Assembly (NCBI RefSeq): GCF_024652905.1
Contig: NZ_CP102428.1
Coordinates: forward strand, 818,501 to 882,500
Reading direction: 5' to 3'
Length of the DNA stretch: 64,000 bases
Source of the DNA: Pseudomonas oryzihabitans
GTDB lineage: Bacteria; Pseudomonadota; Gammaproteobacteria; Pseudomonadales; Pseudomonadaceae
Positions 1-10,801 of the stretch are shown here, piece after piece (position 1 is the first letter of the stretch; each line of letters opens with the position of its first letter). A program made the position numbers and the translations under genes. Under the pieces are notes generated by a model. The model made no database searches, was not told the DNA's origin, and saw only the letters and a program-made list of their open reading frames with translations.

Positions 1-1624
1 CCAGCACCACCGGGCGATCCGCCTCGAAGGCCTGTTGCCAGGCATCGGCCACCTCGTCCGGGCGATGGATGCGCAGGCCCTTGAAACCCAGCAATTCGCC
101 ATAGCGGGCATAGGGGAAGTCGAGCACATCCTGGGCCGGGGCGAACTTGGGATCCCCGGCCAGGGCGCGCTGCTCCCAGGTCACCTGGTTGAGATCGCCG
201 TTGTTGAGCACCATGACGATAAAGGTCGGGTTGCTGAATCTCTTCCAGTACTGCTGGAGGGTGACCAGCTCGGCGTTGCCGTTCATCTGCATGGCGCCGT
301 CACCCACCAGGGCGATCACCGGGCGATCCGGATGGGCGAACTTGGCGGCGATGGCATAGGGAATGCCACAGCCCATGGTGGCCAGCTTGCCCGACAGCGA
401 ACCCAGCATCTGGCCGCTCATGCGGATGTCACGGGCATACCAGTTGGTGTGGGAGCCGCTGTCGCCGCAGAGGATCGCATCCTGCGGCAGCTGGCTGGAG
501 AGTTCATGGAACACCCGCTGCGGATTGATCGGCTCGGCGGGCGCTAGGGCGCGCTGCTCGATGGAGTGCCAGGAGTCGGCCACGCTCTTTTCGATGCGCG
601 CCCGCCACCTGTCATGGGGTTTGCTCTCCAGCAGCGGCAGCAGGCGCCTCAGGGTCTCGGCGGCATCGCCCAGCAGCGGCTGCTCGATGGGATACCTCAT
701 GCTGATGTTGCGCGCGTGCAGGTCGATCTGCACGGCCCGCGCCTGGCCCTCCTGGGGCAGGAATTCGGTGTAGGGAAAGGTCGAGCCGACGATCAGCAGG
801 GTGTCGCATTCCTTCATCAGCAGATCGCTGGCTTCGGTGCCGAGCAGGCCGATGGAACCGGTGACATAAGGCAGCTCGTCGGAGACCACGCCCTTGCCTA
901 GCAGCGCCTTGGCCACCCCGGCGCTGAGCTTTTCCGCCACCGCCATGACCTCGCTACGCGCCTGTAGGGCACCGGCGCCCACCAGCAGGGCGACCTTCTT
1001 GCCGGCATTGAGGATGTCGGCGGCGGCCTGCAGGTCGTCTTCCTGGGCATAGGGGCGCGGCGGAATGGCACCGGCACCGGAGAGGACATTGGCGTGTTGG
1101 TGCGGCGGGCTTTCCACCGCCGGCAGTTGCTGGATGTCGTTGGGAATGATCACCGTGGCCACCTGGCGTTCGGCGATGGCCACGCGAAAGGCGCGATCGA
1201 TGACATGGCGCAGCTGCGCCGGATGCACCACCGTCTCCACGTAGGCGGAGACGTCCTTGAACAGGGTGTGCAGGTCGACTTCCTGCTGGTAGTCGCTGCC
1301 AAGCGAGGAGGCCGCCTGCTGGCCCACCAAGGCGACCACCGGCATATGGTCCATCTTGGCGTCGTACAGCCCGTTGAGCAGGTGGATGGCGCCGGGCCCG
1401 GAGGTGGCCAGGCAGACGCCGACCTCGCCGGTGAACTTGGCATGGGCGCAGGCCATGAAGGCGGCCATCTCCTCATGGCGTACCCGCACGTAGTCGAACT
1501 GGTCGGCCACCCGACCCAGGGCGCCCATGATGCCGTTGATGCCATCGCCGGGATAACCAAAGATGCGCTCGACGTTCCACTGGCCGAGTCGCTCCCAGAG
1601 ATGGTCGGCTACGGTCTTGCTCAT
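1..1624 (-). CDS. PoxB-like thiamine pyrophosphate enzyme (3' end outside window)
   Basis: The protein begins [14 protein letters not shown] at 1624, after a GAGGAGAA ribosome site, and runs off the window start, so about 541 residues are visible and the C-terminus is missing. It has the three-part fold of thiamine-diphosphate enzymes: an N-terminal PYR domain with the activating glutamate in RHEEMAAF, a central domain, and a PP domain with [10 protein letters not shown] followed by LNNGD, the metal/ThDP motif. This arrangement fits pyruvate:quinone oxidoreductase (PoxB) and related pyruvate oxidases, which decarboxylate pyruvate to acetate and CO2. Acetolactate synthase or another ThDP decarboxylase cannot be excluded because the C-terminal lipid/quinone-contact segment is not in the window. 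It is divergent from prmB. Confidence 0.8.
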   Translation of the reverse strand, partial: MSKTVADHLWERLGQWNVERIFGYPGDGINGIMGALGRVADQFDYVRVRHEEMAAFMACAHAKFTGEVGVCLATSGPGAIHLLNGLYDAKMDHMPVVALVGQQAASSLGSDYQQEVDLHTLFKDVSAYVETVVHPAQLRHVIDRAFRVAIAERQVATVIIPNDIQQLPAVESPPHQHANVLSGAGAIPPRPYAQEDDLQAAADILNAGKKVALLVGAGALQARSEVMAVAEKLSAGVAKALLGKGVVSDELPYVTGSIGLLGTEASDLLMKECDTLLIVGSTFPYTEFLPQEGQARAVQIDLHARNISMRYPIEQPLLGDAAETLRRLLPLLESKPHDRWRARIEKSVADSWHSIEQRALAPAEPINPQRVFHELSSQLPQDAILCGDSGSHTNWYARDIRMSGQMLGSLSGKLATMGCGIPYAIAAKFAHPDRPVIALVGDGAMQMNGNAELVTLQQYWKRFSNPTFIVMVLNNGDLNQVTWEQRALAGDPKFAPAQDVLDFPYARYGELLGFKGLRIHRPDEVADAWQQAFEADRPVVL

Positions 1625-1735
1625 GATGTTCTCCTCGTTGAAGGTCTAGGCTTAGGAAGAAGGGCCCGGACGTTAAGTTCCTGCAGCCGGACCGGGCGCG
1701 GGTTAGAATGCGCGGCTGATCATCCGGAGCCTTTC

Positions 1736-2650
1736 ATGAGCGAATCCCGCCTGCGCACCTTGCGCGACCACATCCGCTGGGCCGTCAGCCGCTTCCATGC
1801 CGAAGAGCTGTTCTTCGGCCATGGCCATGACAACGCCTGGGACGAGGCCCGTGCCCTGGTGCTGGGCGCCGTGCACCTGCCCTGGGACACCGCCGACCGC
1901 TACCTGGACTGCGCCCTGGAAGACGACGAGCGCTACGCACTCGGGGTGCTCTTGCACAAGCGCATCCAGGAGCGCGTGCCCACCGCCTATCTGCTCGGCG
2001 AGGCCTGGTTCTGCGGTTTGCCGTTCAGCGTCGACGAGCGGGTGCTGGTGCCGCGCTCGCCCATCGGTGAGCTGATCGACGGTCAGTTCGCCCCCTGGCT
2101 GCCAGCCGCGCCGGCGCGCATCCTCGATCTCTGCACCGGCTCGGGCTGCATCGGCATCGCCTGCGCCTATGCCTTTCCCGAGGCCGAGGTGGCGCTGGGC
2201 GATCTGTCCTACGACGCCCTCGAAGTGGCCTGGCAGAACATCGAGCGCCACGGCCTGGAAGATCGCGTCTATACCGTGCAGGGCGATGGCTTCGCCGGTC
2301 TGCCGGGGCAGCGCTTCGACCTGATCGTCAGTAATCCGCCCTATGTGGATGCCGAGGACTTCGCCGACATGCCGGCCGAATACCAGCACGAACCGGCGCT
2401 GGGCCTGGCCTGTGGCGAGGACGGCCTGGATCTGGTGCGGCGGATGCTGGCCGAGGCCGCCGATCACCTCACCGAGCAGGGCATCCTCATCGTGGAGGTG
2501 GGCAACAGCCAGGTCCACGTCGAGGCGCTCTATCCGGAAGTCGATTTCACCTGGCTCGAATTCGAGCGTGGCGGCCATGGCGTCTTCCTGCTCGCCGCCG
2601 CCCAGTGCCGCGAGCACCAGGCGCTGTTCCGCAGCCGTCTGGTCCCCTGA
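1736..2650 (+). CDS. prmB: Ribosomal protein uL3 N5-glutamine methyltransferase PrmB
   Basis: This 304-residue protein is a SAM-dependent class I methyltransferase of the HemK/PrmA-like family. The SAM loop [12 protein letters not shown] lies at about 131-142, and the NPPY motif that binds the substrate glutamine lies at 200-203. The N-terminal helical region and the overall length match PrmB, which methylates a glutamine of ribosomal protein L3, rather than PrmC, which acts on release factors. The ATG at 1736 follows CCGGAGCC; a longer open frame begins upstream but would overlap the divergent gene and has no family support. A TAGAAT -10-like hexamer lies at 1704-1709 without a convincing -35. 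In P. aeruginosa-type genomes aroC often follows; here a helicase follows. Confidence 0.88.
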   Translation: MSESRLRTLRDHIRWAVSRFHAEELFFGHGHDNAWDEARALVLGAVHLPWDTADRYLDCALEDDERYALGVLLHKRIQERVPTAYLLGEAWFCGLPFSVDERVLVPRSPIGELIDGQFAPWLPAAPARILDLCTGSGCIGIACAYAFPEAEVALGDLSYDALEVAWQNIERHGLEDRVYTVQGDGFAGLPGQRFDLIVSNPPYVDAEDFADMPAEYQHEPALGLACGEDGLDLVRRMLAEAADHLTEQGILIVEVGNSQVHVEALYPEVDFTWLEFERGGHGVFLLAAAQCREHQALFRSRLVP

Positions 2651-2700
2651 TCACTCGCGGTCGCCCGCGGCGGCCGCCCTTTCTTTACCGAGGTCTACCC

Positions 2701-4020
2701 GTGTTTACCGAACTCGCTCTGCACGAGCGCCTGCTCAAGGCCCTCGATACCCTGGGCTTCAAGACGCCCACCCCGGTCCAGGCCGCTGCCGTGGGCCCGG
2801 CCCTGGAAGGCCATGACCTGCGCGTCACCGCCCGGACCGGCAGCGGCAAGACCGCCGCCTTCCTGTTGCCGCTGCTGGATCGCCTGCTCAAGGATCCCAA
2901 GCCCCGCTCCGGCGCTCGCGCCCTGATCCTGCTGCCGACCCGCGAGTTGGCCCAGCAGACCGCCAAGGAAATCGAACGCTTCGGCCAGTTCACCTTTCTC
3001 AAGGCCGGCCTGGTGATCGGTGGCGAGGACTTCCGCGTCCAGGCCGCCGGCCTGCGCAAGAACCCGGAGATCCTGGTGGCCACCCCGGGGCGGCTGCTGG
3101 AGCAGCGCAACGCAGGCAACGTGGATCTCAAGGACATCGAGATGCTGGTGCTGGACGAAGCCGACCGCATGCTCGACATGGGCTTCTCCGAGGACGTGTT
3201 GCAGATCGCCGCGAGCTGCGAGCGCGAGGGTCGTCAGACCCTGCTGTTCTCCGCCACCAGCGGTGGCAACAGCCTGCGTCAGGTGGTCGAGCAGGTCCTG
3301 CGCGAGCCGCAGAACCTCATGCTGGACCGTACCGGCGAATTGAACGAAGCCGTGGTGCAGCAGGTGATCCTGGCCGACGAGCCGCCGCACAAGGAGCGCC
3401 TGCTGCAGTGGCTGCTGGCCAACGAGACCTATCGCAAGGCCATCGTCTTCACCAACACCAAGGTGCAGGCCGATCGCCTGACCGGCCGCCTGGTGGCCGA
3501 AGGTCTCAAGGTTTTCGTCCTGCACGGCGACAAGGACACCAAGGATCGCAAGCTGGCCGTGGAGCGGTTGCAGAGTGGCGCGGTCAAGGTGCTGATCGCC
3601 ACCGACGTGGCCGCCCGTGGCCTGGACGTCGAAGGCCTCGACCTGGTGATCAACTACGACCTGCCGCGCAGTGGCGACGAATACGTCCACCGCATCGGCC
3701 GTACCGGTCGCGCCGGCGAGGCGGGCACGGCGATCTCCTTCGTCACCCATGGCGACTGGAATCTGATGTCCAGCATCGAGCGCTATCTCAAGCTGAGATT
3801 CGAGCGCCGTCACCTGCCGGGTCTCAAGGCCAGCTACAACGGTCCGAAAAAGCTCAAGGCGTCCGGCAAGGCGGCGGGCGTCAAGAAGAAAAAGACCGAG
3901 GGCAAGAAGGACGGCAAGGCCAAGACCAAGGCCAAAGCCAAGTCCGAGCGTCGCCCCGGTGCCCTGGTGCCGACCTCGGCCGACGGCTTCGCGCCGCCGC
4001 GCAAGCGCACCCAGGAGTGA
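2701..4020 (+). CDS. DEAD-box ATP-dependent RNA helicase
   Basis: A 439-residue RNA helicase with a GTG start at 2701. The motifs run in order: Q motif (GFKTPTPVQ near residue 20), Walker A ARTGSGKT, PTRELA, TPGRLL, the DEAD box in VLDEADRML, SAT, then the second RecA domain with ATDVAARGLD and HRIGRTGR. The last ~60 residues are a basic lysine-rich tail (KKKKTEGKKDGK), typical of SrmB/RhlE-type helicases that bind structured rRNA during ribosome assembly or mRNA turnover. The frame is open further upstream into the end of prmB, but family members start at FTELALHERLL, so the shorter start was taken. It lies 50 bases after prmB and may be cotranscribed with it. Which DEAD-box subfamily it belongs to is not settled. 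Confidence 0.85.
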   Translation: MFTELALHERLLKALDTLGFKTPTPVQAAAVGPALEGHDLRVTARTGSGKTAAFLLPLLDRLLKDPKPRSGARALILLPTRELAQQTAKEIERFGQFTFLKAGLVIGGEDFRVQAAGLRKNPEILVATPGRLLEQRNAGNVDLKDIEMLVLDEADRMLDMGFSEDVLQIAASCEREGRQTLLFSATSGGNSLRQVVEQVLREPQNLMLDRTGELNEAVVQQVILADEPPHKERLLQWLLANETYRKAIVFTNTKVQADRLTGRLVAEGLKVFVLHGDKDTKDRKLAVERLQSGAVKVLIATDVAARGLDVEGLDLVINYDLPRSGDEYVHRIGRTGRAGEAGTAISFVTHGDWNLMSSIERYLKLRFERRHLPGLKASYNGPKKLKASGKAAGVKKKKTEGKKDGKAKTKAKAKSERRPGALVPTSADGFAPPRKRTQE

Positions 4021-4033
4021 TCCCGCGGCGGGC

Positions 4034-4079
4034 CTGAGCCGCCAGCCCGCGGCGAGACCGCGGGGCAGGGCGGGCTCAG
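4034..4079. terminator. Nested hairpin between convergent genes
   Basis: Two nested stems fill the gap between the convergent helicase and EAL genes: an outer 7-bp stem CTGAGCC (4034-4040) with GGCTCAG (4073-4079), and an inner stem CCCGCGG (4046-4052) with CCGCGGG (4058-4064) around a 5-base loop. There is no T tract on either side, so it is a probable bidirectional, non-canonical terminator; the function is inferred from position. Confidence 0.45.
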
Positions 4080-5908
4080 TGCTTGGCGGTGTTGTCGAAC
4101 AGCTGGAAGACCGGGGCGCGGCGGGTCGAACGCTGCAGATCCGGTTGCTGGACCAGCAGCCAGGCCTGCAATTCCGGTTCCGCCATGGGCTTGCCGATCC
4201 AGAAGCCCTGGCCTTCGTCACAGCCCATGGCCAGCAAGCTGGCCAAAGCCTCGGCGGTCTCGATGCCCTCGGCGGTGATGCGAAAGCCCAGCTGATGGGA
4301 CAGCTCGATCAGCGAGCTGACGATCAGCCGATCCTTGGTGCGATGGGTCAGCTCGCGGACGAAGCTGCGGTCGATCTTGATGGTGTCGGCCGGCAACTCG
4401 CGCAGGTGCGAGAGATTGTTGTAGCCGGTGCCGAAGTCGTCGATGGCGATGCCGATGCCCAGCTCGCGTAGCGCCGCCAGCTGCCGATGGATCAGGGCTA
4501 CATCGCCCAGCAGGGCATTCTCGGTGACCTCCAGTTCCAGGCGCCGGGGATTGACCGGATAGCGCTGCAGCAGGTCGGTGGTGTGCTCGGTGAAGTCCGG
4601 ATCGTTCAGATCATGGGCCGAAATGTTGATCGCCACCCCCAGCCCTCGTCCTTCGCGTTGCCAGGCATAGGCCTGGCCGATGGCTTGCTGCATCACCCAA
4701 CGACTCAGGGCGGTGATCAGCGCGGTCTTTTCCGCCAGCGGAATGAATTCCGCCGGACCGATCGGGCCCAGGTGCGGATGCTGCCAGCGCAGCAGCGCCT
4801 CGACGCTATGACAGCGACCTGTGGCCAGGTCGATACGCGGCTGGTAGACCAGGCTGAGTTGGTCGTCGGCGCGCAGCGCCTGGGGCAGGGCGCTGAGCAG
4901 GGCAAAGGCGCGGCGGTAGGCGGCGTCGTGCTGCGGATCGAAATGCCGGCAGCCGCGCATCTCGGCGCGGGCATCGTCGGCGGTGGCGATCAGGGCGCGT
5001 AGCCAGTCGGTGGGATGATCGTCGGTCAGGGACATCACCCCCAGGCCCAGGCGGGTCTGGATGGGAATGCCATTGTAGTCGAGCACCCCGGTCAACTCCT
5101 GCTGCAGGCGTTCGAGCAGCGCCTGTTGCGCGGCTTCGTCGGTATCGTGCAAGAGAAAGCCGAAGCGTGCCGGCCCCAGGCGATACAGCGGTTGTTCAGC
5201 CGGCAGCAGGCGGCGCAGGTGTTGCTTGATGGCGCGTTGCAGGCCATCGAAATGGGCCTGGCCCATGGCCTTGATGAAGTCGTTGAGATAGCTCTGGGCG
5301 AACAGGTCGGCCGCCACGGCCACCACCGGGGTGCCGGCGCGGATCAGGCCTTCGGCGTCTTCGATGAAACGCTGGCCATTGGGCAACTGGGTGACCGGAT
5401 CCCAGAACGCCTCGGTACGCAGCAGTTCGATGTGCTGGCTGGCGAGGGCCGCCAGCTGCTGCAGGCCCAGCAACCGGTGTTGCGACAGGGCGGCCCGCGG
5501 CGCCGAATCGAACAGGCACAGACTGCCAAGCATCAGCCCCTCGGCCGTACGCAGCGGTGCGCCCAGATAGTAGCGGATATTGGGCTCGCCCTTTACTACC
5601 CTCAGGCCAGCGAAGCGCACGTCGTGGCGAGCGTCTTCCACCTGCAGCGGCAGAGCGGTCTCCTGCAGATGCTGGCAGAACGACTGCGAACGCGGCACGG
5701 TGAAGGGCTCACAGCCCACCGTGGCCCGGCAATGGACCTGCTGGCCGTCAAGAAAGCAGATCATGGCGTAAGGGACATCGAACAGCCGTGCGCAAAGGGC
5801 GGTGAGGTCCTGAAAGGCACGGTCGGAAGGACGGTCGATCAAGGCGAGATCGCGCAGCAGTGCAAGACGCTGGCGTTCATTGGCCGCAGTAAGTGGAGCA
5901 GGCTCCAT
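4076..5908 (-). CDS. GAF - degenerate GGDEF - EAL cyclic-di-GMP phosphodiesterase
   Basis: A 610-residue cytoplasmic signalling protein. Residues about 20-165 form a GAF domain, 170-330 a GGDEF-like domain in which the GGDEF signature is lost (the equivalent stretch reads RLGPARFGF), and 345-600 an EAL domain. The EAL domain keeps the catalytic set: EALLRW at 370-375, NIS near 428, the glutamate of EVTEN near 463, DDFGTG at 490-495, KIDRSF at 511-516 and AEGIET near 548. It should therefore hydrolyse cyclic-di-GMP to pGpG while the GGDEF-like domain serves only as a linker or GTP sensor. No transmembrane segment is seen. The ATG at 5908 lacks a strong ribosome site. The gene stands alone, convergent with the helicase. 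Confidence 0.85.
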   Translation of the reverse strand: MEPAPLTAANERQRLALLRDLALIDRPSDRAFQDLTALCARLFDVPYAMICFLDGQQVHCRATVGCEPFTVPRSQSFCQHLQETALPLQVEDARHDVRFAGLRVVKGEPNIRYYLGAPLRTAEGLMLGSLCLFDSAPRAALSQHRLLGLQQLAALASQHIELLRTEAFWDPVTQLPNGQRFIEDAEGLIRAGTPVVAVAADLFAQSYLNDFIKAMGQAHFDGLQRAIKQHLRRLLPAEQPLYRLGPARFGFLLHDTDEAAQQALLERLQQELTGVLDYNGIPIQTRLGLGVMSLTDDHPTDWLRALIATADDARAEMRGCRHFDPQHDAAYRRAFALLSALPQALRADDQLSLVYQPRIDLATGRCHSVEALLRWQHPHLGPIGPAEFIPLAEKTALITALSRWVMQQAIGQAYAWQREGRGLGVAINISAHDLNDPDFTEHTTDLLQRYPVNPRRLELEVTENALLGDVALIHRQLAALRELGIGIAIDDFGTGYNNLSHLRELPADTIKIDRSFVRELTHRTKDRLIVSSLIELSHQLGFRITAEGIETAEALASLLAMGCDEGQGFWIGKPMAEPELQAWLLVQQPDLQRSTRRAPVFQLFDNTAKH

Positions 5909-6022
5909 AGCAACGTCTCGATACGCTGTAGTAGCAGATTGCTACTTAGAGCGTGATCGGGTCGAGAGTTCCCTCACCACCCGCCTCACACTCTGCCAGT
6001 CGTCATTTATCTGTCGAAAGGC

Positions 6023-6985
6023 TCAGGCCGCGAAGTAGAAGACGGCAAACAGCGCCTTGGGGTCGGTCCACACCCGTACCTGTTTGAAACCGGCGTCTTC
6101 GGCCAGCGCGCGAAAACTCTCCAGGCTGTACTTGTAGGAATTCTCGGTATGCAGGCGTTCGCCTTCATGGAAGGTGAATCGGCGGCCTTCGAGACGTACG
6201 GTCTGGTCGCGGGTGCTGACCAGGTGCATCTCGATGCGCGCCTGTTCTTCGTTGAAGAAGGCCAGGTGCTGGAAGCGCTGCGGATCCAGATCGGTATCCA
6301 GCTCGCGGCGGATGCGTTCGAGCAGGTTGAGATTGAAGGCGGCGGTCACCCCGGCGGCATCGTTGTAGGCCGCATCCAGCCGCGCCCGATCCTTGATCAG
6401 GTCGACCCCGATCAGCAGGCCACCGGTCGCTGGCAGCATCCGGTGCAGATTGCGCAGGAAGACGCTCGCCTCCTCGGGCGTGAAATTGCCTATGCTCGAA
6501 CCTGGAAAGAAGGCGATGGGCCGCAAGCCATCGAGACTGTCGGGCAGGGTCATGGGTCGACTGAAGTCGGCGCAGGCAGCGCTGACGTCCAGCCAGGGGT
6601 AGTCGGCTGCCAGGCGCTGGGTACTGCTGAGCAGGAATTCCCGGGAGATGTCGATGCCCAGGTAGCCGGCCGGATGCATCGCCTCCAGCAGCAGACGCAC
6701 CTTGCGACTGGCGCCGCTGCCCAGTTCGACCAGGGCGGCATCACGGCCGGCCAGGCGAGCGATCTCGGCCGCAGCCTTGGCGAGGATGGCTTCTTCGGTG
6801 CAGGTGGGGTAGTACTCGGGCTGGCGGGTGATGGCCTCGAACAACTCGGAGCCGCGCTGATCGTAGAAGTACTTGGGCGACAGCGCCTTGGGGGTCTGGG
6901 CAAAGCCCTGGAGCACGTCGTCCCGCAGCGAGCTGTCGGCGACGGTCACCGGTTGCTGATCGAAGAAGCGCACCGCTAGAGCCAT
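6023..6985 (-). CDS. egtD: L-histidine N-alpha-methyltransferase EgtD
   Basis: A 320-residue SAM-dependent enzyme of the EgtD family (DUF2260-type methyltransferase). It trimethylates the alpha-amino group of histidine to hercynine, the first step of ergothioneine synthesis. Family marks seen are the N-terminal FFDQRGSELFE-like segment (YFYDQRGSELFE), EYYPTCTEEAIL, the SAM loop VELGSGASRKVRLLL, FFPGSSIGNF, and the C-terminal EGERLHTENSYKYS. It starts 3 bases after the egtB stop, so the two genes form one transcription unit. No egtA, egtC or egtE is next to them. Confidence 0.9.
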   Translation of the reverse strand: MALAVRFFDQQPVTVADSSLRDDVLQGFAQTPKALSPKYFYDQRGSELFEAITRQPEYYPTCTEEAILAKAAAEIARLAGRDAALVELGSGASRKVRLLLEAMHPAGYLGIDISREFLLSSTQRLAADYPWLDVSAACADFSRPMTLPDSLDGLRPIAFFPGSSIGNFTPEEASVFLRNLHRMLPATGGLLIGVDLIKDRARLDAAYNDAAGVTAAFNLNLLERIRRELDTDLDPQRFQHLAFFNEEQARIEMHLVSTRDQTVRLEGRRFTFHEGERLHTENSYKYSLESFRALAEDAGFKQVRVWTDPKALFAVFYFAA

Positions 6986-6988
6986 GGG

Positions 6989-8272
6989 TCAGACCTCTCT
7001 GGCCAGGCGCAGACCGGAGAACTGCCAGCGCATGGTGGGATAGAAGAAGTTGCGATAGGTGGCGCGCACATGGTCTTGAGGCGTGGCACAACAGCCACCG
7101 CGCAGGACCATCTGCCCGGACATGAACTTGCCGTTGTACTCGCCCAGACTGCCCGGCAGCGGCTTGAAACCAGGGTAGGGACGGAAGGCGCTGCCGGTCC
7201 ATTCCCAGACATCGCCGAACAGCTGGCGCATGCCCTGACCTTCGCCGGCGACTGGTTGCAGGTGATCCTGCTCGACGAAGTTGCCCTGGATCGGCTGGCG
7301 CGCCGCCACGGTTTCCCATTCCGCCTCGGTGGGCAGCCGGGCGCCGGCCCAACTGGCGTAGGCGTCGGCCTCGTAAAAGCTCAGGTGGCAGACCGGTGCG
7401 GCCGGATCCAGCGGGGTCAGGCCGCCCAGGGTGAAGTGATGCCAGACGCCATCGAGCTTCTGCCAATACAGCGGCGCCTGCCAGCCGAGGCTGCGGATGG
7501 CGGCGGCGCCGTCGGACAGCCAGAGATCACTGCGGCCATAGCCGTTGTCTTCGATGAAGGCCAGGTACTCGCCATTGGTGATCAGGCGATCGGCCAGCTG
7601 GAAGTCGTCGACGAATTGCCGATGGACCGGCGTCTCGCAATCGAAGGCGAAGCCTTCGCCACCATGGCCGACGTGACGGACGCCGCCTGGATGGCTTTCC
7701 CAGCCCAGAGGCGCTATCGGCGCTGCGGCGCCCTTGGCCAGGTCGGCGCGATAGACCGGATGCAGCGGGTTCTGCGCCAGGATGTGCTTGATGTCCATGA
7801 GCAGCAATTCCTGGTGCTGCTGCTCGTGGTGCAGACCCAGCTCCAGACGTCGGGCGATCTCGGCGGCGTGCTCGGCGGGCGGCGCGCTGAGCAGCTCGGC
7901 CATGGCCGCGTCCACCGCCGCCCGGAAACGATAGACGTCGTCCACGCCGGGCCGTGACAGGTGCCCGCGGGCCGCCCGCGGAAAGGGCTTGCCGTGGGTC
8001 TCGTAATAGGAGTTGAACAGGTAGTCGTAGGCTGGATTGGGCGTCTGGTAATCCTTGAGGAAGGGCTTGAGGATGAACGCCTCGAAGAACCAGGTGACGT
8101 GGGCCAAGTGCCATTTCGGCGGACTGACGTCTGCCATGCTCTGGATCACGTAATCCTCGACGGTGAGCGGGGCGCAGAGCGCCTCGCTGGTCCGGCGCAC
8201 GCGCTGGTAGCGGTCGAGCAGGGTGGTGGCGGTGTCACTCGCTGCGGGCAGCGCGCGGGCGAGAGGATTCAT
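6989..8272 (-). CDS. egtB: Hercynine oxygenase / sulfoxide synthase EgtB
   Basis: A 427-residue non-haem iron enzyme with an N-terminal DinB-like helical domain and a C-terminal formylglycine-generating-enzyme-like (FGE-sulfatase) domain. The iron ligands fit His58 (HLAH) and the HX3HXE motif His149/His153 (HHEQQHQE). The FGE part includes VCHLSFYEADAYASW, ARLPTEAEWE and GDVWEWTGS. EgtB joins hercynine to a sulfur donor with O2; mycobacterial enzymes use gamma-glutamylcysteine, others use free cysteine. With no egtA or egtC neighbour, direct use of cysteine is possible but not shown. The ATG follows GGGAGAA. The adjacent egtD completes a minimal two-gene set; the final C-S lyase must come from elsewhere. 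Confidence 0.9.
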   Translation of the reverse strand: MNPLARALPAASDTATTLLDRYQRVRRTSEALCAPLTVEDYVIQSMADVSPPKWHLAHVTWFFEAFILKPFLKDYQTPNPAYDYLFNSYYETHGKPFPRAARGHLSRPGVDDVYRFRAAVDAAMAELLSAPPAEHAAEIARRLELGLHHEQQHQELLLMDIKHILAQNPLHPVYRADLAKGAAAPIAPLGWESHPGGVRHVGHGGEGFAFDCETPVHRQFVDDFQLADRLITNGEYLAFIEDNGYGRSDLWLSDGAAAIRSLGWQAPLYWQKLDGVWHHFTLGGLTPLDPAAPVCHLSFYEADAYASWAGARLPTEAEWETVAARQPIQGNFVEQDHLQPVAGEGQGMRQLFGDVWEWTGSAFRPYPGFKPLPGSLGEYNGKFMSGQMVLRGGCCATPQDHVRATYRNFFYPTMRWQFSGLRLAREV

Positions 8273-8370
8273 GGCGTTCTCCCTGGTCGGCCTTTTGGTT
8301 GTCAGGAAACCGACCGGGCGCCAGGGGTTTAGTTCGCCCAGTCAGGACGGGCGGTCTCGCTTGCCGCTCT

Positions 8371-9650
<1,280 letters not shown>

Positions 9651-9803
9651 ACAAGTTGCGTGAAAACCCAAGCCATTCAAGAGCTTGGATCGGTTCCACC
9701 GCTACGGTGAAGGGGGTCGCAAGCGGCGGCCTAAAGAGAATGGTTGACGACCATGCCCTCCGCTGGCGACGCTGGGTTTTTTGGCCAGGGAAAGTATTAC
9801 AAG

Positions 9804-10748
9804 ATGAAACCGACGCTGCTGATGGCCCCGCAATTGCCCCAGGGACTGGTAACCCAGCTAGAAGCTCATTACCGGGTACTCGGGCCCTTTTCGCCGAACG
9901 ATCCTACGGCGCTGCCCGTCGGTGCCGAGCAGGCGGTGGCGCTGCTGACCATTGGTGGCCTGCCGACCCGTGCCGCCCTGCTGGACGCTCTGCCGGCGCT
10001 ACGCCTGGTGGCCTGCTACGGCACCGGCTACGAAGGCGTGGAGCTGGCCGCCTGTCGCGAGCGCGGCATCGCGGTGACCACTGCCGGCGACGCCAATGCC
10101 ACCGCCGTGGCGGAATTCACCTTTGGCCTGATCCTGGCCAGCGCGCGTTGCCTGCTGCAGGGCGACGCCTTCGTCCGCAGCGGCCGCTGGCAGGGCAACG
10201 CCGTCGAGCGCATGCCCCAGGTGCCGGGCCTGGCCGGGCGGCGCCTGGGCATCTATGGCCTGGGCGAGATCGGTCGGCGCATCGCCCGCCGCGGCGAGGC
10301 TTTCGACATGGAGATCGGCTACTTCAATCGCTCGCCCCGTGCGGAACTGGACTACCTCTACCACGGCAGCCTATTGGAGCTGGCGCGCTGGAGCGATGTT
10401 CTGGTGGTGGCGGTGCGCGCCAGCGCCGAGACCGTGGGCGCGGTGGATACCGAGGTCTTGGTCGCACTCGGCGCCGAAGGCCACCTGGTCAATATCTCTC
10501 GTGGCAGCGTGGTCGACGAAGAGGCCCTGGCCGACGCCCTGGAGCAGGGGGTAATCGCCGGCGCGGCGCTGGATGTCTTCGCCCGCGAACCCGAGGTGCC
10601 CGAGCGCCTGCGTCAGCAGCCCAACCTGGTGCTTAGCCCCCATGTCGCGGCCAACGCCGCCTCGGCCCAACAGGCGCAGCAACAGGTGATGCTGGCCAAC
10701 CTCGAAGCCATGTTGCAGGGAGGCGAATTGCGCAATCGCATCGCCTGA
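9804..10748 (+). CDS. D-isomer-specific 2-hydroxyacid dehydrogenase
   Basis: A 314-residue NAD(P)-dependent reductase. The Rossmann fingerprint GLGEIGRRI lies near residue 150, and the catalytic set is present: arginine in VVAVRASAETVG, glutamate in FAREPEVP and histidine in LSPHVAANA. It would reduce 2-keto acids such as glyoxylate, hydroxypyruvate or 2-ketogluconate to the D-hydroxyacid. The ATG at 9804 begins MKPTLLMAPQLP, the usual family start; a start 60 bases upstream would add 20 non-family residues. An AGGGAAA motif lies about 12 bases upstream. It may be cotranscribed with lhr, 53 bases downstream. Confidence 0.85.
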   Translation: MKPTLLMAPQLPQGLVTQLEAHYRVLGPFSPNDPTALPVGAEQAVALLTIGGLPTRAALLDALPALRLVACYGTGYEGVELAACRERGIAVTTAGDANATAVAEFTFGLILASARCLLQGDAFVRSGRWQGNAVERMPQVPGLAGRRLGIYGLGEIGRRIARRGEAFDMEIGYFNRSPRAELDYLYHGSLLELARWSDVLVVAVRASAETVGAVDTEVLVALGAEGHLVNISRGSVVDEEALADALEQGVIAGAALDVFAREPEVPERLRQQPNLVLSPHVAANAASAQQAQQQVMLANLEAMLQGGELRNRIA

Positions 10749-10801
10749 GCCGCCGGTCGGCTTGGGTTGTGGCCCCCGGTGGCCACTCCCATATTGAGCG
10801 C

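Noticed and set aside
1703-4221. Long minus-strand frames over prmB and the DEAD-box helicase
   Set aside because: They mirror the third-codon GC bias of the real genes, contain no recognisable motif, and overlap clear enzymes throughout.
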